DNA from: Apophysomyces variabilis
Lineage: Eukaryota; Mucoromycota; Mucoromycetes; Mucorales; Mucoraceae
Assembly (NCBI GenBank): GCA_002749535.1
Contig: MZZL01000406.1
Span: 925,075 to 989,074 of the forward strand
Direction: 5' to 3'
DNA: 64,000 bases
Shown: one piece after another, positions 50,995 to 61,444 of the stretch
How the letters are laid out: the number at the start of each line of letters is the position of its first letter
Position numbering within the stretch: position 1 is the stretch's first letter
Program-made: the position numbers and the translations under genes
The notes under the pieces: model-generated
Databases searched by the model: none
The model's input: the letters and a program-made list of their open reading frames with translations, nothing else
What the model was told of the DNA's origin: nothing

Positions 50995-51000
50995 TTGAAC

Positions 51001-51117
51001 ATGAATTGGTATCAGTTTTGGTGTTTAGTAGCTTTATCTATCAGTAGCGTAATGATTGCTATAGGTATTTGGAACTCTCATTTACCATTAGCAAGAAATA
51101 TTCGCATGCTAGGATAG
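51001..51117 (+). CDS. possible 38-residue single-pass membrane microprotein
   Basis: An ATG six bases after the stop of the ARM/SPRY gene opens a frame reading MNWYQFWCLVALSISSVMIA and IGIWNSHLPLARNIRMLG, then a stop. It has one hydrophobic helix followed by a basic tail, a layout common in small organelle-membrane proteins. It could be a separate gene, a second cistron of the same transcript, or chance sequence in the 3' UTR. Confidence 0.2.
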   Translation: MNWYQFWCLVALSISSVMIAIGIWNSHLPLARNIRMLG

Positions 51118-51423
51118 TCCCTATAATGCCATACACATCGATTTCCGCTTTTCCTACCTAGCAGTTGTTACAGCCTCATGTACTAGATATGCTCTTAAAT
51201 TTGGGGCCAAAGTTAGTTGTAAGAGGAAAGGTTATGTCGGGCCGCTGCCGTAGCACTTCTCCACCGTGTCATCTTTTTGGCTCTTGGAGTGGAAGCCAAA
51301 TAAAGGTCATTATCCGTCCAGTCTATAATTCTTTTGCTACGCTTAATTCCTGACCATTGACAGAAAAAAAAAGGAATCGTGCGCAACAATCGCACAACAA
51401 AAATAAAACAGTTCAGCAAAAAC

Positions 51424-51496
51424 GCTCCTAGGTGGGCTCGAACCACCAACCTCCTGATTAACAGTCAGACGCGCTAGCCAATTGCGCCATAAGAGC
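51424..51496 (-). tRNA. tRNA-Asn (anticodon GTT)
   Basis: The minus strand folds into a cloverleaf. The acceptor stem GCTCTTA pairs with TAGGAGC. The D arm lies in GGCGCAATTGGCTAGCGCGT, the anticodon loop is CTGTTAA between GTCTGA-type stem arms, and the T arm holds GGTTCGAGCC. It is 73 nt with no intron, and the A and B boxes are intact. Confidence 0.95.
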
Positions 51497-53030
51497 TGAT
51501 GTTTTTTGAGCCACGGTGCTACTAATTGTTCCCGGCCATGCCAATGAAGAATTACGGAAATGAAGCTCTTGCGTATACTCGATTCTACGGAAAGTCTTGG
51601 TCTTCTCCCTGTTTCTTCGGTTATGTGCACCACATTTTGGGAGGTACACGCCACTTGGGCGCAGTTCGTGCACAACGTATCTGGCTGGGACACAGCGTCT
51701 AGCAATTATTGGTACACCGCATCTTTTGAGGTACACTACCTTTACGAACCGAAGATAGGCACACAACAGACTCCAATGGTGCACAACTTTCGTGAATGGT
51801 GAACCTACCACTTGACCTTAACCTGGGTAAAACCGGTGTTACACGACGCTATCATCTCTGCATTTTATTTTTCTATCCTGACGTATACGCTGTTGTCTTT
51901 TAAGTCAAGATAGTGTAATTCATAATTATTTTCCTTTGTTCATTATCACTGTCTTCCATTTTATCCATTCTTTTATTAGTTTCCTTTCCTAAAGATCTTG
52001 TCTCACTAGTACGAAGTTTAGTAGAAGTTTTCCGTTAATAAAAAGATAAGGAAAAGGGAATGGAAAGGAAGGTGGCGGGAGTGACATCCAAAGAAAACCC
52101 TTTTTGTGCCTCAAGCTCTGTTTACACTCTGAAATTCGTCTTGGTCAAGTTATATTGTTGTCATCGGATCACTGAGGATTATTGAAGCATATAATTGAGA
52201 GAGTTTATTGTGTATTTCGCGAGAGCCTTTTTTTTGGTACCCTTCTATTATTGTATTTCCTTCTTTCGATCACCTTTATTTTATTATTCTCTTTTAAATT
52301 CTTTAACACCCTCCTTACGGTTGAGATTATCTTATTGTACCCTTCCCCTTTTATCAATTGCTATTACATTGTATTCTTTTCCTCTAAGTGTTATATTTAT
52401 TGTGCGCCCTTTCCCTTCTTAAGTACATTTGTATTCTCTTATTTTGTATCCTTCTGTCACAAGACAAAGCAACGCACGTGTCATTTTTGACATGGTGTGT
52501 AGAGGATGCAGGTGAAACTACTACTTGCACTATTAGAACACAAGGGCAATACAAAGGAAAGAGGCAATAGAAAGACACGGAATGGTGAAGGTCTCAATGT
52601 CCTAGCTTGCGTGGTTGACGAGTATACGATCACGAAGTTTTGCCAACGTTTTATCACTTAGTTGATTATCGATCTGTGTGACTCTAGTTTTTATTTCTTT
52701 TTCTTTTTGACAGCTAAACCCAGCACCGCACAATAATATTAGACAATAACTTAGCGGCAAATAAACGACAATATCTTTTACCTGTAAAAGATTTTTACTA
52801 TTAAATGGAGTAATTCGTTCAGCTCACTACACCTTTATCAATAGAATTAGCAGCATCGTTAAGGCAACCAGCATCGTTATCGCAACAGCAGCATACAGCA
52901 AGCAATTATTAGCAGTTACAGATTGTAGTAATGAGAACTCTAATACCCCACATGTCATTTTTTACACTGCGTCCAGTATTTAGGAGTGGACATGCCTACC
53001 GAAAAATGACCATAAAAACTAAGAGTGGGG
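51497..53030. other. intergenic region left of the transposon
   Basis: A T/C-rich stretch (52200-52440) and a CAGCAT/CAGCAA-rich patch (52850-52910) are present. No supported gene. Confidence 0.5.
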
Positions 53031-53038
53031 ATAGACTA
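53031..53038. repeat. left 8-bp target-site duplication (ATAGACTA)
   Basis: It is identical to the 8 bases at 56681-56688 and directly abuts the left end of the hAT element. Eight-base duplications are the hallmark of hAT insertion. Confidence 0.9.
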
Positions 53039-53160
53039 AGGCTCACAACGGTCAGTCCGGGACGATACAGGCTGGTCCAAGGTAGGTGGACCGACACTGT
53101 CGGTTATTATTACTCGGTCAGTATTCGGGATGGTCTATAATCAGGATGGTCCAAGGTACA
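53039..53160. repeat. left terminal and subterminal repeat region of the hAT element
   Basis: It contains GGTCCAAGG at two places and GGACCGAC / GTCGGT words in both orientations. Such subterminal motifs are the usual transposase binding sites in hAT elements. Confidence 0.65.
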
Positions 53161-53470
53161 GATACTGAGACTGCTGGAAGGACTGTTGGGAGGGCCGTCA
53201 GTCTATGCTATGACTTCCACATGACATCACACACAATATTACTTACAGCCATTCAAAGTACATATTTCTCTTTGCTCCAATAAGTGCAGTTATACAAGTA
53301 TACAACAGCTTCGTTGCTTGCAAGATTTTTAGTTTCAGTATGATTCATATTATAGATTAAGAGAAGCAGTTTATCTAATAAGAAAGTAAAACGCAATGCA
53401 TCGTTTATTAACTGCTAATCAATACTCCATTTATTTCAGAGAATAATGTATATCAACTCTAGTGTTCCTG

Positions 53471-55909
53471 TCATAGCCAGTATTTTTTAAGCATACAAGC
53501 ACGAATCGTTTCTACAGCAAGTGAAGCACGGTTTGGGCTTATAATAGCCTTGCCAGCGGAGAAGACTCGTTCTGATGGAGCACTTGTGCCTGAGGTAACG
53601 ACATTAATCAAAAGACAAATGTGGGCTGAACAAAGACACTAGCCTGGAATTGCTAAGTAACCGCGCGCCATTCTAGCTAAGGATAGATGCTTGCCAATTC
53701 CTATAGTCTGCCACCATTGAAGTGAATCGCAGTTTTTAGCATTGATTGCAAGATATTCAGAGAGCTCATCTTCTTGTCATGCCTTTCCTTTGTCGCGCAG
53801 ATGACCGAACAGATGCTGTAATAGTTCATCTTTTTCCACCTCTGTTTGTGCCGAACTACTAGCAATATTCTCACCAGCATGCTCAACTTCAGGGTATGCC
53901 ATAAACATAGTGCATACTTGCTTCTCTACAAACTGTACCCATTTAGTTTCCCATTCGTGTCGCTTATGGTAAGATAGCTTCAGTCAAGGATCTAGTATTG
54001 TAAAGGATCGTTTAGCTTATAAAATTTACATTAGAGTGTTACCTGTTGTTACTCAGCAAATGGGTGTGAAGTCGGTCATGTTATAGTACTTCTACAATTT
54101 TTTGAAGCATGCAACTGCTGCCTTCTGAAGCTCCGAATTGCTAGTGATGTAGTTATTTAGCTTGTCCATCAGAACGTTATATGTAGGTATAACGATCCCC
54201 ATGGTTGGGTAATTGCTAGCACTTAACATGGTTGTGCTCTTTTTGAAGATCTATCATTAAAAGGTGGGCACTACATATTTAGAAATCAATATATCTAATA
54301 GTAACTTTACCTCTAGAAGGTCTTTCAAGTGAATTAAAGATTTGCCACTCATTCTCAGAAAGCGACCATTTGTTCAGGTGGCTTTCAATGCTTATTAATA
54401 CAACGAGTGGACCTTGGATTCGCAATGCAGAATCGATCATGTCATACGTAGAATTCCACCCTGTTTTAGCATCAATCACCGGTTGATAATGTCGCACATT
54501 CATGTTTGCACAGCACTGCTTCAGTTTTTCATGGAGTTGAATAAAATGGCAAATTGAGACAATGACATTTCGAAGCTATAACTGTGCTAAGTATAACATA
54601 TATGTAGTAAGCAATTACCTTGACTAAATAGAAGAAATTTCGGTCGTGCTCCGATCAAAATGGATCTGTTCATCATATACGTTGTTCGTTGCTTCAGGAA
54701 TTATTTTGATCGTTGCCAAAAGATCCTGCACCGCAAGGTTAATATCATGTGCAAGAAAGAGGTTATGCTGTTTTTTAGCCCTGAAGAAGACGCCATATTC
54801 GGGCCAGGTTTCTTCCAGATGTTGCATACGTGTATCATTACTTGGTGCTTTAGTAGTTGTTATTGCTAAGATCTGTTGATAGTGGATCACTTAAAACTGC
54901 TAAACGGTATTAAAGTTCTTACCTTCGAATGTATATTGAGATCGTGCATTGACCTCATCAAGGCATCACCTATTGCTTGCCCAGTATGACTTCACTCAAT
55001 ATGGATAAAATCTAGCAGTAGATCATGGATCTGGCAGGTTGCATCGATGAAATGCCCAGTAACTGCAAGGAAACCAAATGAACTTGGTGACGTCCACGTG
55101 TCAAGCGTAAGGGATATATTAGAATCTAGTGTCTAAAAGAAGGTATTAATATGATAATTGCATTCTGCAAGATATCATACTGCAAGGTGATCTCGCAAAA
55201 TAGTACGGCCATGATTGCAGCTATTTATAATATCAGATTTAAGAGTGTTTGCGCTTATGAATATCGCTTCTGGATTGAGGTAACTGATCAGGGTTTGAAA
55301 TGATTTTGACTCTATTTCAATGAATGGCTGGTCATTGAGAACAACCTATTCCCGAAGATGTTGACAAAATTTGGAGCTGCTAAATTGAGGATGGCTACAT
55401 TACATGTAAGTACAGCAAGATATACATATATTTAACGGTACTTACGATGGAACAAATTGGTCCAATGGTCCTTTCTGGGTTGGAGCCTGAGCACTCTTCC
55501 ATTCTTTAAGATGGTAACTGCTCGTATGTTTTCGCATTTGCTTAGTGCTGCTCCCGTTAGCAGAAATCACTGATCTCTTGCTTGTTCTAGATTGGATAAG
55601 CAATATATTAGAAGCGTAACCAGTTTGGCATGTTAGCACAAACCCATCATCTCCGTCACATATGGTACACAAAGCTGTCTTCGACTTCGAACTATTATCC
55701 CAGTTAAGTGGTTTAAACCACTTACAAACAACACTAGTGCGTGTGCTGGTCATGGTGGCAGAAGAGGTACTAGCTGCAACTGATGTGGAAGACTCTTGAG
55801 ATTGCAAGCGGTTTGGGGAATCAATTTGCAAGGAAACGATAATTGATTCTTCATCGCTGTCTGCTTCGGTGATTCTTGGACGCTTTTCGTTTCGCTTGTG
55901 AATAGACAT
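53471..55909 (-). pseudogene. hAT transposase (BED finger + RNase H-like + dimerisation domain), inactivated
   Basis: Blocks read in order on the minus strand. The BED-type finger has VVCKWFKPLNWDN, ALCTICD and MRKHTSSYHLKEW (C-x2-C...H-x4-H). A mid region reads DQPFIEIESKSFQTLISYLN with ISLTLDTWTSPSSFGFLAVT and GHFIDATCQIHDLLLDFIHI. Then come INLAVQDLLATIK, DAKTGWNSTYDMIDSALRIQ, LSENEWQIFNSLE and YPTMG...YNVLMDKLNNYI. The C-terminal dimerisation signature is TSAPSERVFSAGKAIISPNR with IRACMLKKYWL, ending at a TGA at 53471. At least two nonsense codons interrupt conserved blocks: TAG at 55346-55348 and TGA at 54992-54994. Several gaps could be introns or deletions. The element can no longer make a full transposase from this copy. 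Confidence 0.88.
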
Positions 55910-56509
55910 GTTTCAAAGGTACAGACACTCCACCATAACTACACATTTAATTTATAGCTTTTTTGCAAGTTACATGGATTGTCATCACAGTGCACTATGA
56001 AAAAACGTATGCATGTTAAGAAATCGATCAACACTATATCTAAGCTGATATTGAACAATTTCGTATTGATTCCCGTAACGAAGCTCCAGTATATATAATA
56101 TCACATCATTGTGAGGGTGGTTAAAGCTAGGATATGCATCCAGAAAAGTACAATGCTTGGTTGGCCAAATTGCTATAGAGAATTTATAAATTTGGTAAGT
56201 GAACAGTCATTACTGCAGAAATCGAAGGTAGGGGTTTACCTTTCAAACACTTTTTCATACCAAATGCTACTGATACTTGAAAACGGTATGGCATATAATG
56301 TTGAAAGAAAGAACAATTATCAATAATAACAACACGAAGAATAGAATGCTAACTTACAAATAATTCTTTGTTTGCGCATTCTATAAGCAAAAATAAAAAA
56401 CTACGAACTGATTAAATGCAACTATTTTACTTGTTGTGAGAGTTGTTTCTCCAATAATACTTTATAGATAGTAATGTTTTTTTTGAAAACCAAAACTACT
56501 ATTATGACC

Positions 56510-56680
56510 GACGGTCCAATCGGTCGGGTTGGAACGGTTTACCTGAACCGAGATCGGTCTAAAATCTATAAACCGAGACCGTCGGTCCAAGGGGTTCGGT
56601 CCAAAACTTACTGACCAAGATCGACGGTATGGTTTGGTACGGCTCGGTATCGGGACGGTCGGTCCAAGATTGCGAGCCTT
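56510..56680. repeat. right terminal and subterminal repeat region of the hAT element
   Basis: It is dense with CCGACGGTCC, GGTCGG, GGTCCAAG and CGGTTC words in alternating orientation, much GC-richer than its surroundings. It mirrors the motifs at the left end and ends in GCGAGCCTT at the duplication. Confidence 0.7.
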
Positions 56681-56688
56681 ATAGACTA
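56681..56688. repeat. right 8-bp target-site duplication (ATAGACTA)
   Basis: Exact copy of 53031-53038, abutting the right end of the hAT element. Confidence 0.9.
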
Positions 56689-58399
56689 GGCAGACAAAGT
56701 AAAAATAGAAATAAAACCGCAAACAACTTATATGAGATGAATCAGCATTCAGGATTCTCAAATGTTTCAAAAATAATATATTATTATCATCCTGTTTATG
56801 GTTCCATTCATCTTATTCATTTTCCTTAAGTTGAGGTTAAAGCAGTCTTTATTTAAGAAGAATGGATTCAAGACAAAGGAGAATTTTACCAATACAGAAA
56901 ACAGAGAGCTAAAAATAAAGCATAACCAAGTCCAAAAGGTCCACGGATTTTTATTACTTTCCATGTCGTTTTCCTCTAAATGACATGCGCATTGTTCAGA
57001 CATATACAAAAATGGTCTGGATAACAGTTAAGACAGCTTTCCATATATTTTCGTAACTTCAAACTTTTGTGCTAGTGCCACTTTGGAGATTGCCTAGTTT
57101 AAGAGTACCTGTATTTGTGTCTTTTTCGCCTTCTCTCTTGCCATTTTCTAATAATTTTATACTTTTTTTAAGCACGATCGTGGTCCTTACTATGAATCCT
57201 TTCAATGTGTGGTTAATAGATCGGCTAAAGGATCCTTCTCACAACCTTAGAGAATCCCTATTTCTAGCTACAAAATACATTTTGAGTAAAGTTCACATAC
57301 GGGCTATTGCAGCTGCATTTTTCGTAGAAGTCATTCTTTCTTTTCTCATTGAAAGAGAAGGCTTATATGAAAGGGACAGAGACGGAAACTGTTAGGACTT
57401 CTTCTTGACATTTCTTATCGAACGACAGGAGCGAATAGGAAAAGGCATCAGCAATTAAACGCGCGTTCCGTGGATGTCCCTATAGGTCTAGCTAAAATTA
57501 TATCACCAGGAAGATAGATTTGGCGTCTGTTTCAGATTACGTACAAATGGTTTTGTCAAATGCCTCGAGCTTTTGGGGTACGCTCCTACTGTACATACTC
57601 TACTTTTCTTTTGAAACATCAGGCTAGGAAGCATGGGCCTCTAGTCAGGCGATGAATTGATTTTCTTTCTATATGTTACTGTTAGGCAATATTTCTATGC
57701 AAGGGAATAAAGTTTACCGACAGTAGTACAACAACTGACAATCTCCGTTTCCCAGTTTTGCTCTTGTTCTTGTCTGGTAACAGCAAACAGAACTACAGGG
57801 CTCTTTAGCTAAGAGAAAAGTAAGAATCTATGTTTAGTAGCTGCATTAATATGAGAGTAGAAGAAGGGCTATAAGGACCAGAAACCTCGGCACGAAAAAA
57901 AATACCACAAGATAATTTTCCAATTTTGGATTAAAAATGTTCGGCCAATCATCAATGCTTTATCTATCACGTTGATCGGAAACGGCGATCATTGCCAAGC
58001 GGGCAGATCCCAATAAGAATCTCAGTCAAAGTTTTTTGGCAACATGCATAAGCCTCTGTTATTACTGGGTAAATCAGCAAATATATATATACAGAGTGCC
58101 GGAAACATGTATAATCGTGAAGATGATTGTGAAATGAATAAAGTTTGTCTTTGTGTACAGTAAGCAAATATAAGATAAAACGAAGGAATACCGGGAAATG
58201 AGGGCTCGAGACATGACCACGCCTCATCAACTCGATCATTGATTGGAGCTTAACAACAAAGAGCGAGGCGTTTCACAGTCCAATCTTGCCCATCGAATTA
58301 TCTCACGCGACCTCAGTTGATTGAAATCGTGGGCTTTTTTCTTCATATTTAGTATATAAGTATCTGCAGTAATTTTTCCTTTTTTTTTTTTTTTTTTTT
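56689..58399. other. intergenic region and distal PHO84 promoter
   Basis: No confident gene. A 108-codon plus-strand frame (57069-57395) contains MNPFNVWLIDRLKDPSHNLR but no recognised family, so it is not called. TATATAAG at 58353-58360 is a candidate TATA box for the phosphate transporter gene. A poly-T tract runs into the assembly gap. Confidence 0.45.
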
Positions 58400-58806
58400 N
58401 NNNNNNNNNNNNNNNNNNNNNNNNNNNNNNNNNNNNNNNNNNNNNNNNNNNNNNNNNNNNNNNNNNNNNNNNNNNNNNNNNNNNNNNNNNNNNNNNNNNN
58501 NNNNNNNNNNNNNNNNNNNNNNNNNNNNNNNNNNNNNNNNNNNNNNNNNNNNNNNNNNNNNNNNNNNNNNNNNNNNNNNNNNNNNNNNNNNNNNNNNNNN
58601 NNNNNNNNNNNNNNNNNNNNNNNNNNNNNNNNNNNNNNNNNNNNNNNNNNNNNNNNNNNNNNNNNNNNNNNNNNNNNNNNNNNNNNNNNNNNNNNNNNNN
58701 NNNNNNNNNNNNNNNNNNNNNNNNNNNNNNNNNNNNNNNNNNNNNNNNNNNNNNNNNNNNNNNNNNNNNNNNNNNNNNNNNNNNNNNNNNNNNNNNNNNN
58801 NNNNNN
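58400..58806. other. assembly gap (407 N) inside a poly-T tract
   Basis: The gap is flanked on both sides by the same context: TTCC followed by about 20 T. The gap length may be an estimate, and the sequence between could be just a longer homopolymer or a collapsed repeat. It lies in the leader/promoter of the gene at 58859. Confidence 0.95.
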
Positions 58807-58858
58807 TTCCTTTTTTTTTTTTTTTTTTACTCCCAACAATTTCTCCTTTTCTAGTTGA

Positions 58859-60493
58859 TTGATGTCTGTTACACAATCTTCTCGAGACCAACAGCACTTC
58901 CATTCGGCAGAACAGAAGCTAAAGAGTCTTGAAAGACTTGACGATACTGGTGCCGGCAGCGCCTTTAACTGGTTCACCGTTCGTACCATCCTCACATCCG
59001 GCGCCGGGTTTTTTACGGATTCTTATGATGTTTTTATCATCAATCTGGTCACACCCATGCTGGGTTACGTCTATTATTCAACCCACGGTAACAAGATGCC
59101 ATCTGATGTCGAAGGTGTAGTCAAAGGCATGTCCTCTGTTGGAACATTGTTTGGCCAGCTGTTTTTCGGATTCATGGGTGATATTCTCGGTCGCAAGATC
59201 TATGGTTTCGAACTGATGATCATCATTTTGGGCACAATCAATTGTGCGACATCATCCTCCGCTGTTCGTGGCATTTCGGCCATTGGTTTCCTCGGTTTTT
59301 GGCGTCTCATTCTCGGCTTTGGTATTGGTGGCGATTATCCCATGTCCGCTACTATCACATCCGAATGGTCCTCTGCTGGCAGACGTGGAATGATGATGGC
59401 TTTGATATTCTCCATGCAAGGCATTGGTAATCTGGCAGCTGCCATAGTTACCTTGATTGTGCTGGCCATCTTCAAGGACGCAATTAACGCTGATGTGATG
59501 AACCTGGATTATGTATGGCGTCTTTGTATCGGCCTAGGTGCTGTACCGGCTGTGGCCACTGTCTATCTGCGTTTTACTATGCCAGAATCTCCCCGCTACT
59601 CACTAAACGTCAATCGCGACGTGGAAGCTGCAGCTGCTGCCAAAGGACAACAAGTGACGGAAGATCTTGCTAAGCAGTATACCAAGGTCGAAACAAAACG
59701 AGATCATTGGGCAGAATTCCGAGCTTATTTCTCACAGTGGAAACATCTAAAAGTCCTTCTTGGTACTTCGCTCTCATGGTTCTTACTAGACATAGCATTT
59801 TACGGCCTCGGCCTTAATAACTCTTACATCCTTTCGGCGATCGGTTTTTCTAACAAATCAACACCGTTCGAGACGCTCTGGGCAAACACTGTGGGTCAGA
59901 TCATTATAACTTGTCTTGGCTCCGTTCCTGGTTATTACCTAACGGTTTTCTTCATTGAACGCTGGGGTCGTCGACCTATCCAAATAATGGGATTTGCCGC
60001 ATGTACCATTTTGTTTGCCATCCTTGCCGGTGCTTACTATCAGTTGCGCGATCAAGCTATGCCGGCATTTATTACCATCTTTACTTTGGCCCAACTCTTC
60101 CAGAACTTCGGCGCTAATAGCACGACGTTCATTATTCCCGGCGAAGTTTTCCCAACCAAGGTTCGTGCCTCCGCTCATGGGATTTCGGCTGCCTCCGGAA
60201 AGGCTGGAGCTATTCTTGCTTCATTTGCCTTCAATGTCCTTGTCGATGTGGGAAGCACAAAACCTGGGCAACATGCATTTTTGCCAGAGACATTGGGTAT
60301 TTTCGCAGCCATCATGTTTCTCGGTCTGATTGTCACGATCCTGTGGATTCCTGAATCTAAAGGAAAAGATTTGGAAGAGTTTGAAGAAGATTATACTGCC
60401 CCTGCAGAGCTTACTTCTGGAGGTATCGTAGAAGCTCATCATGTTGTTTCCCACGAGTCCATTCCTCTGGATAGCCTTGATAAGCGTTATTAG
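58859..60493 (+). CDS. high-affinity inorganic phosphate:H+ symporter, PHO84 type (544 aa)
   Basis: A major-facilitator transporter of the plasma membrane that imports phosphate with protons. This is a single exon of normal length with 12 predicted helices and a central cytosolic loop (about residues 255-300, charged, KVETKRDHWAEFRAYFSQWK). Signatures of the phosphate:H+ symporter family are GAGFFTDSYDVFIINLVTPM, FGFMGDILGRKIYG, the family motif GFGIGGDYPMSATITSEW, YLRFTMPESPRYSLNV, ANTVGQIIITCLGSVPGYYL and NSTTFIIPGEVFPTKVRASA with HGISAASGKAGA. The Asp residues in helix 1 and the GGDYP loop are present. The start follows the poly-T gap; the ATG at 58862 is the natural first codon (the 58859 triplet is TTG... 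ATG context TTGATGTCT). Phosphate regulation is expected for the family, but no PHO-type site is visible outside the gap. Confidence 0.96.
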   Translation: MMSVTQSSRDQQHFHSAEQKLKSLERLDDTGAGSAFNWFTVRTILTSGAGFFTDSYDVFIINLVTPMLGYVYYSTHGNKMPSDVEGVVKGMSSVGTLFGQLFFGFMGDILGRKIYGFELMIIILGTINCATSSSAVRGISAIGFLGFWRLILGFGIGGDYPMSATITSEWSSAGRRGMMMALIFSMQGIGNLAAAIVTLIVLAIFKDAINADVMNLDYVWRLCIGLGAVPAVATVYLRFTMPESPRYSLNVNRDVEAAAAAKGQQVTEDLAKQYTKVETKRDHWAEFRAYFSQWKHLKVLLGTSLSWFLLDIAFYGLGLNNSYILSAIGFSNKSTPFETLWANTVGQIIITCLGSVPGYYLTVFFIERWGRRPIQIMGFAACTILFAILAGAYYQLRDQAMPAFITIFTLAQLFQNFGANSTTFIIPGEVFPTKVRASAHGISAASGKAGAILASFAFNVLVDVGSTKPGQHAFLPETLGIFAAIMFLGLIVTILWIPESKGKDLEEFEEDYTAPAELTSGGIVEAHHVVSHESIPLDSLDKRY

Positions 60494-61444
60494 ATTATCT
60501 TTCTTTTTCTCTAGTTATTGTTTATATAGGCTCCTTTCTTTTATGTATTGTATTTGTATATACTTATTTTTGATAAAAAAAATTGGATGATTTGGAGACG
60601 GGTGTTCTACACCGACAAAGATTGTTTCAATGGACACATTTCTCAATGAATTTTGATTTCTATACAGAGTACAAGCTTTGCGCTTTCCTATTGAAAAAAG
60701 TTTGCTGTCCCAGCGTGTACCGGTTTATAGCGTAAAGTGAATGCAATTCAGGCTTTTTGCTAATCAGTGGACTATGTTTCCTAGAACCAAAGCCGCATCT
60801 TTGCTAAGTTCGCTCGGGGCATTGAATTACCAGTTATTGTAGATGGAATTGACATATGTCACAGACCTGCCTACAATGTTTGAAACACCTTGTACGACCC
60901 CTCGATCAAGTGCACGTTAAATGGCTGAATACGTTTAGCTTTTGAGTATAAGGAGCAAAAAAGCATCATGACATTCAATGACACTTACCAAGTAGCGAGC
61001 ATAGAACAGCACCTGTTCCACCTTTGTATGAAACTGCGAATGCATCGTTCTTAAAATTAAAAATATTCCAAGATGGGTTTTGGTACGATGAGGGCAAAAG
61101 CGCAGGGCAAAAGCGCTGAGTATATGCATGAAGATACGAAAGCTTGTACCACATATCTTCCTGAGAATTTGATCTCTTAATTCCTGTTAAGCGATGTCTG
61201 CAGTTAAGGAAACGACAATAATTTTAGTAAGGCTGTATATCCTAATGAAGCGAATAGTGATTATGCAAACTAACTTAAGAACAGTCATTATCATATAATG
61301 AAACAGCTACTGTCTTTATTTACTCTTAACATAGGATCCGAGGCGTAGGTGGAAGTGTGTCACCAAGTCTAAAAAAGAAACACTTTGATTCCCGCGTTCC
61401 TGCTTCTTTCGTTCCTCTATATTTTGCAGGAAAAGATCAGTACC
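60494..61444. other. intergenic region, nothing recognised
   Basis: It contains the 3' UTR of the transporter and upstream sequence of the nuclease gene. A short tandem similarity (GGGCAAAAGCGC twice near 61095-61115) is present. No gene is supported. Confidence 0.5.

Larger units (their letters stand above)
53039..56680 (-). mobile_element. decayed hAT-superfamily DNA transposon, complete ends
   Basis: The element is 3642 bp, bounded by a perfect 8-bp duplication ATAGACTA. The left end begins AGGCTCACAA. The right end, read inward, begins AAGGCTCGCAA, giving a short imperfect terminal inverted repeat (9 of 10 after a one-base offset). It encodes a hAT transposase on the minus strand with a BED-finger N-terminus and a hAT dimerisation C-terminus, broken by stops. 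Both ends carry clusters of a GGTCCAAG / CCGACGGTCC motif in both orientations. Intact TSDs with a broken ORF suggest a fairly old single insertion that has not been rearranged. Confidence 0.9.

Noticed and set aside
51343..51811. Overlapping ORFs around the tRNA on the minus strand
   Set aside because: Their best-looking segment (RNWLARLTVNQEVGGSSPP) is just the tRNA-Asn gene translated; such peptides are frequent artefacts in databases.
57069..57395. 108-codon plus-strand ORF with hydrophobic segments
   Set aside because: No family recognised, biased composition, and no promoter or splice support; kept only as a note in the intergenic entry.
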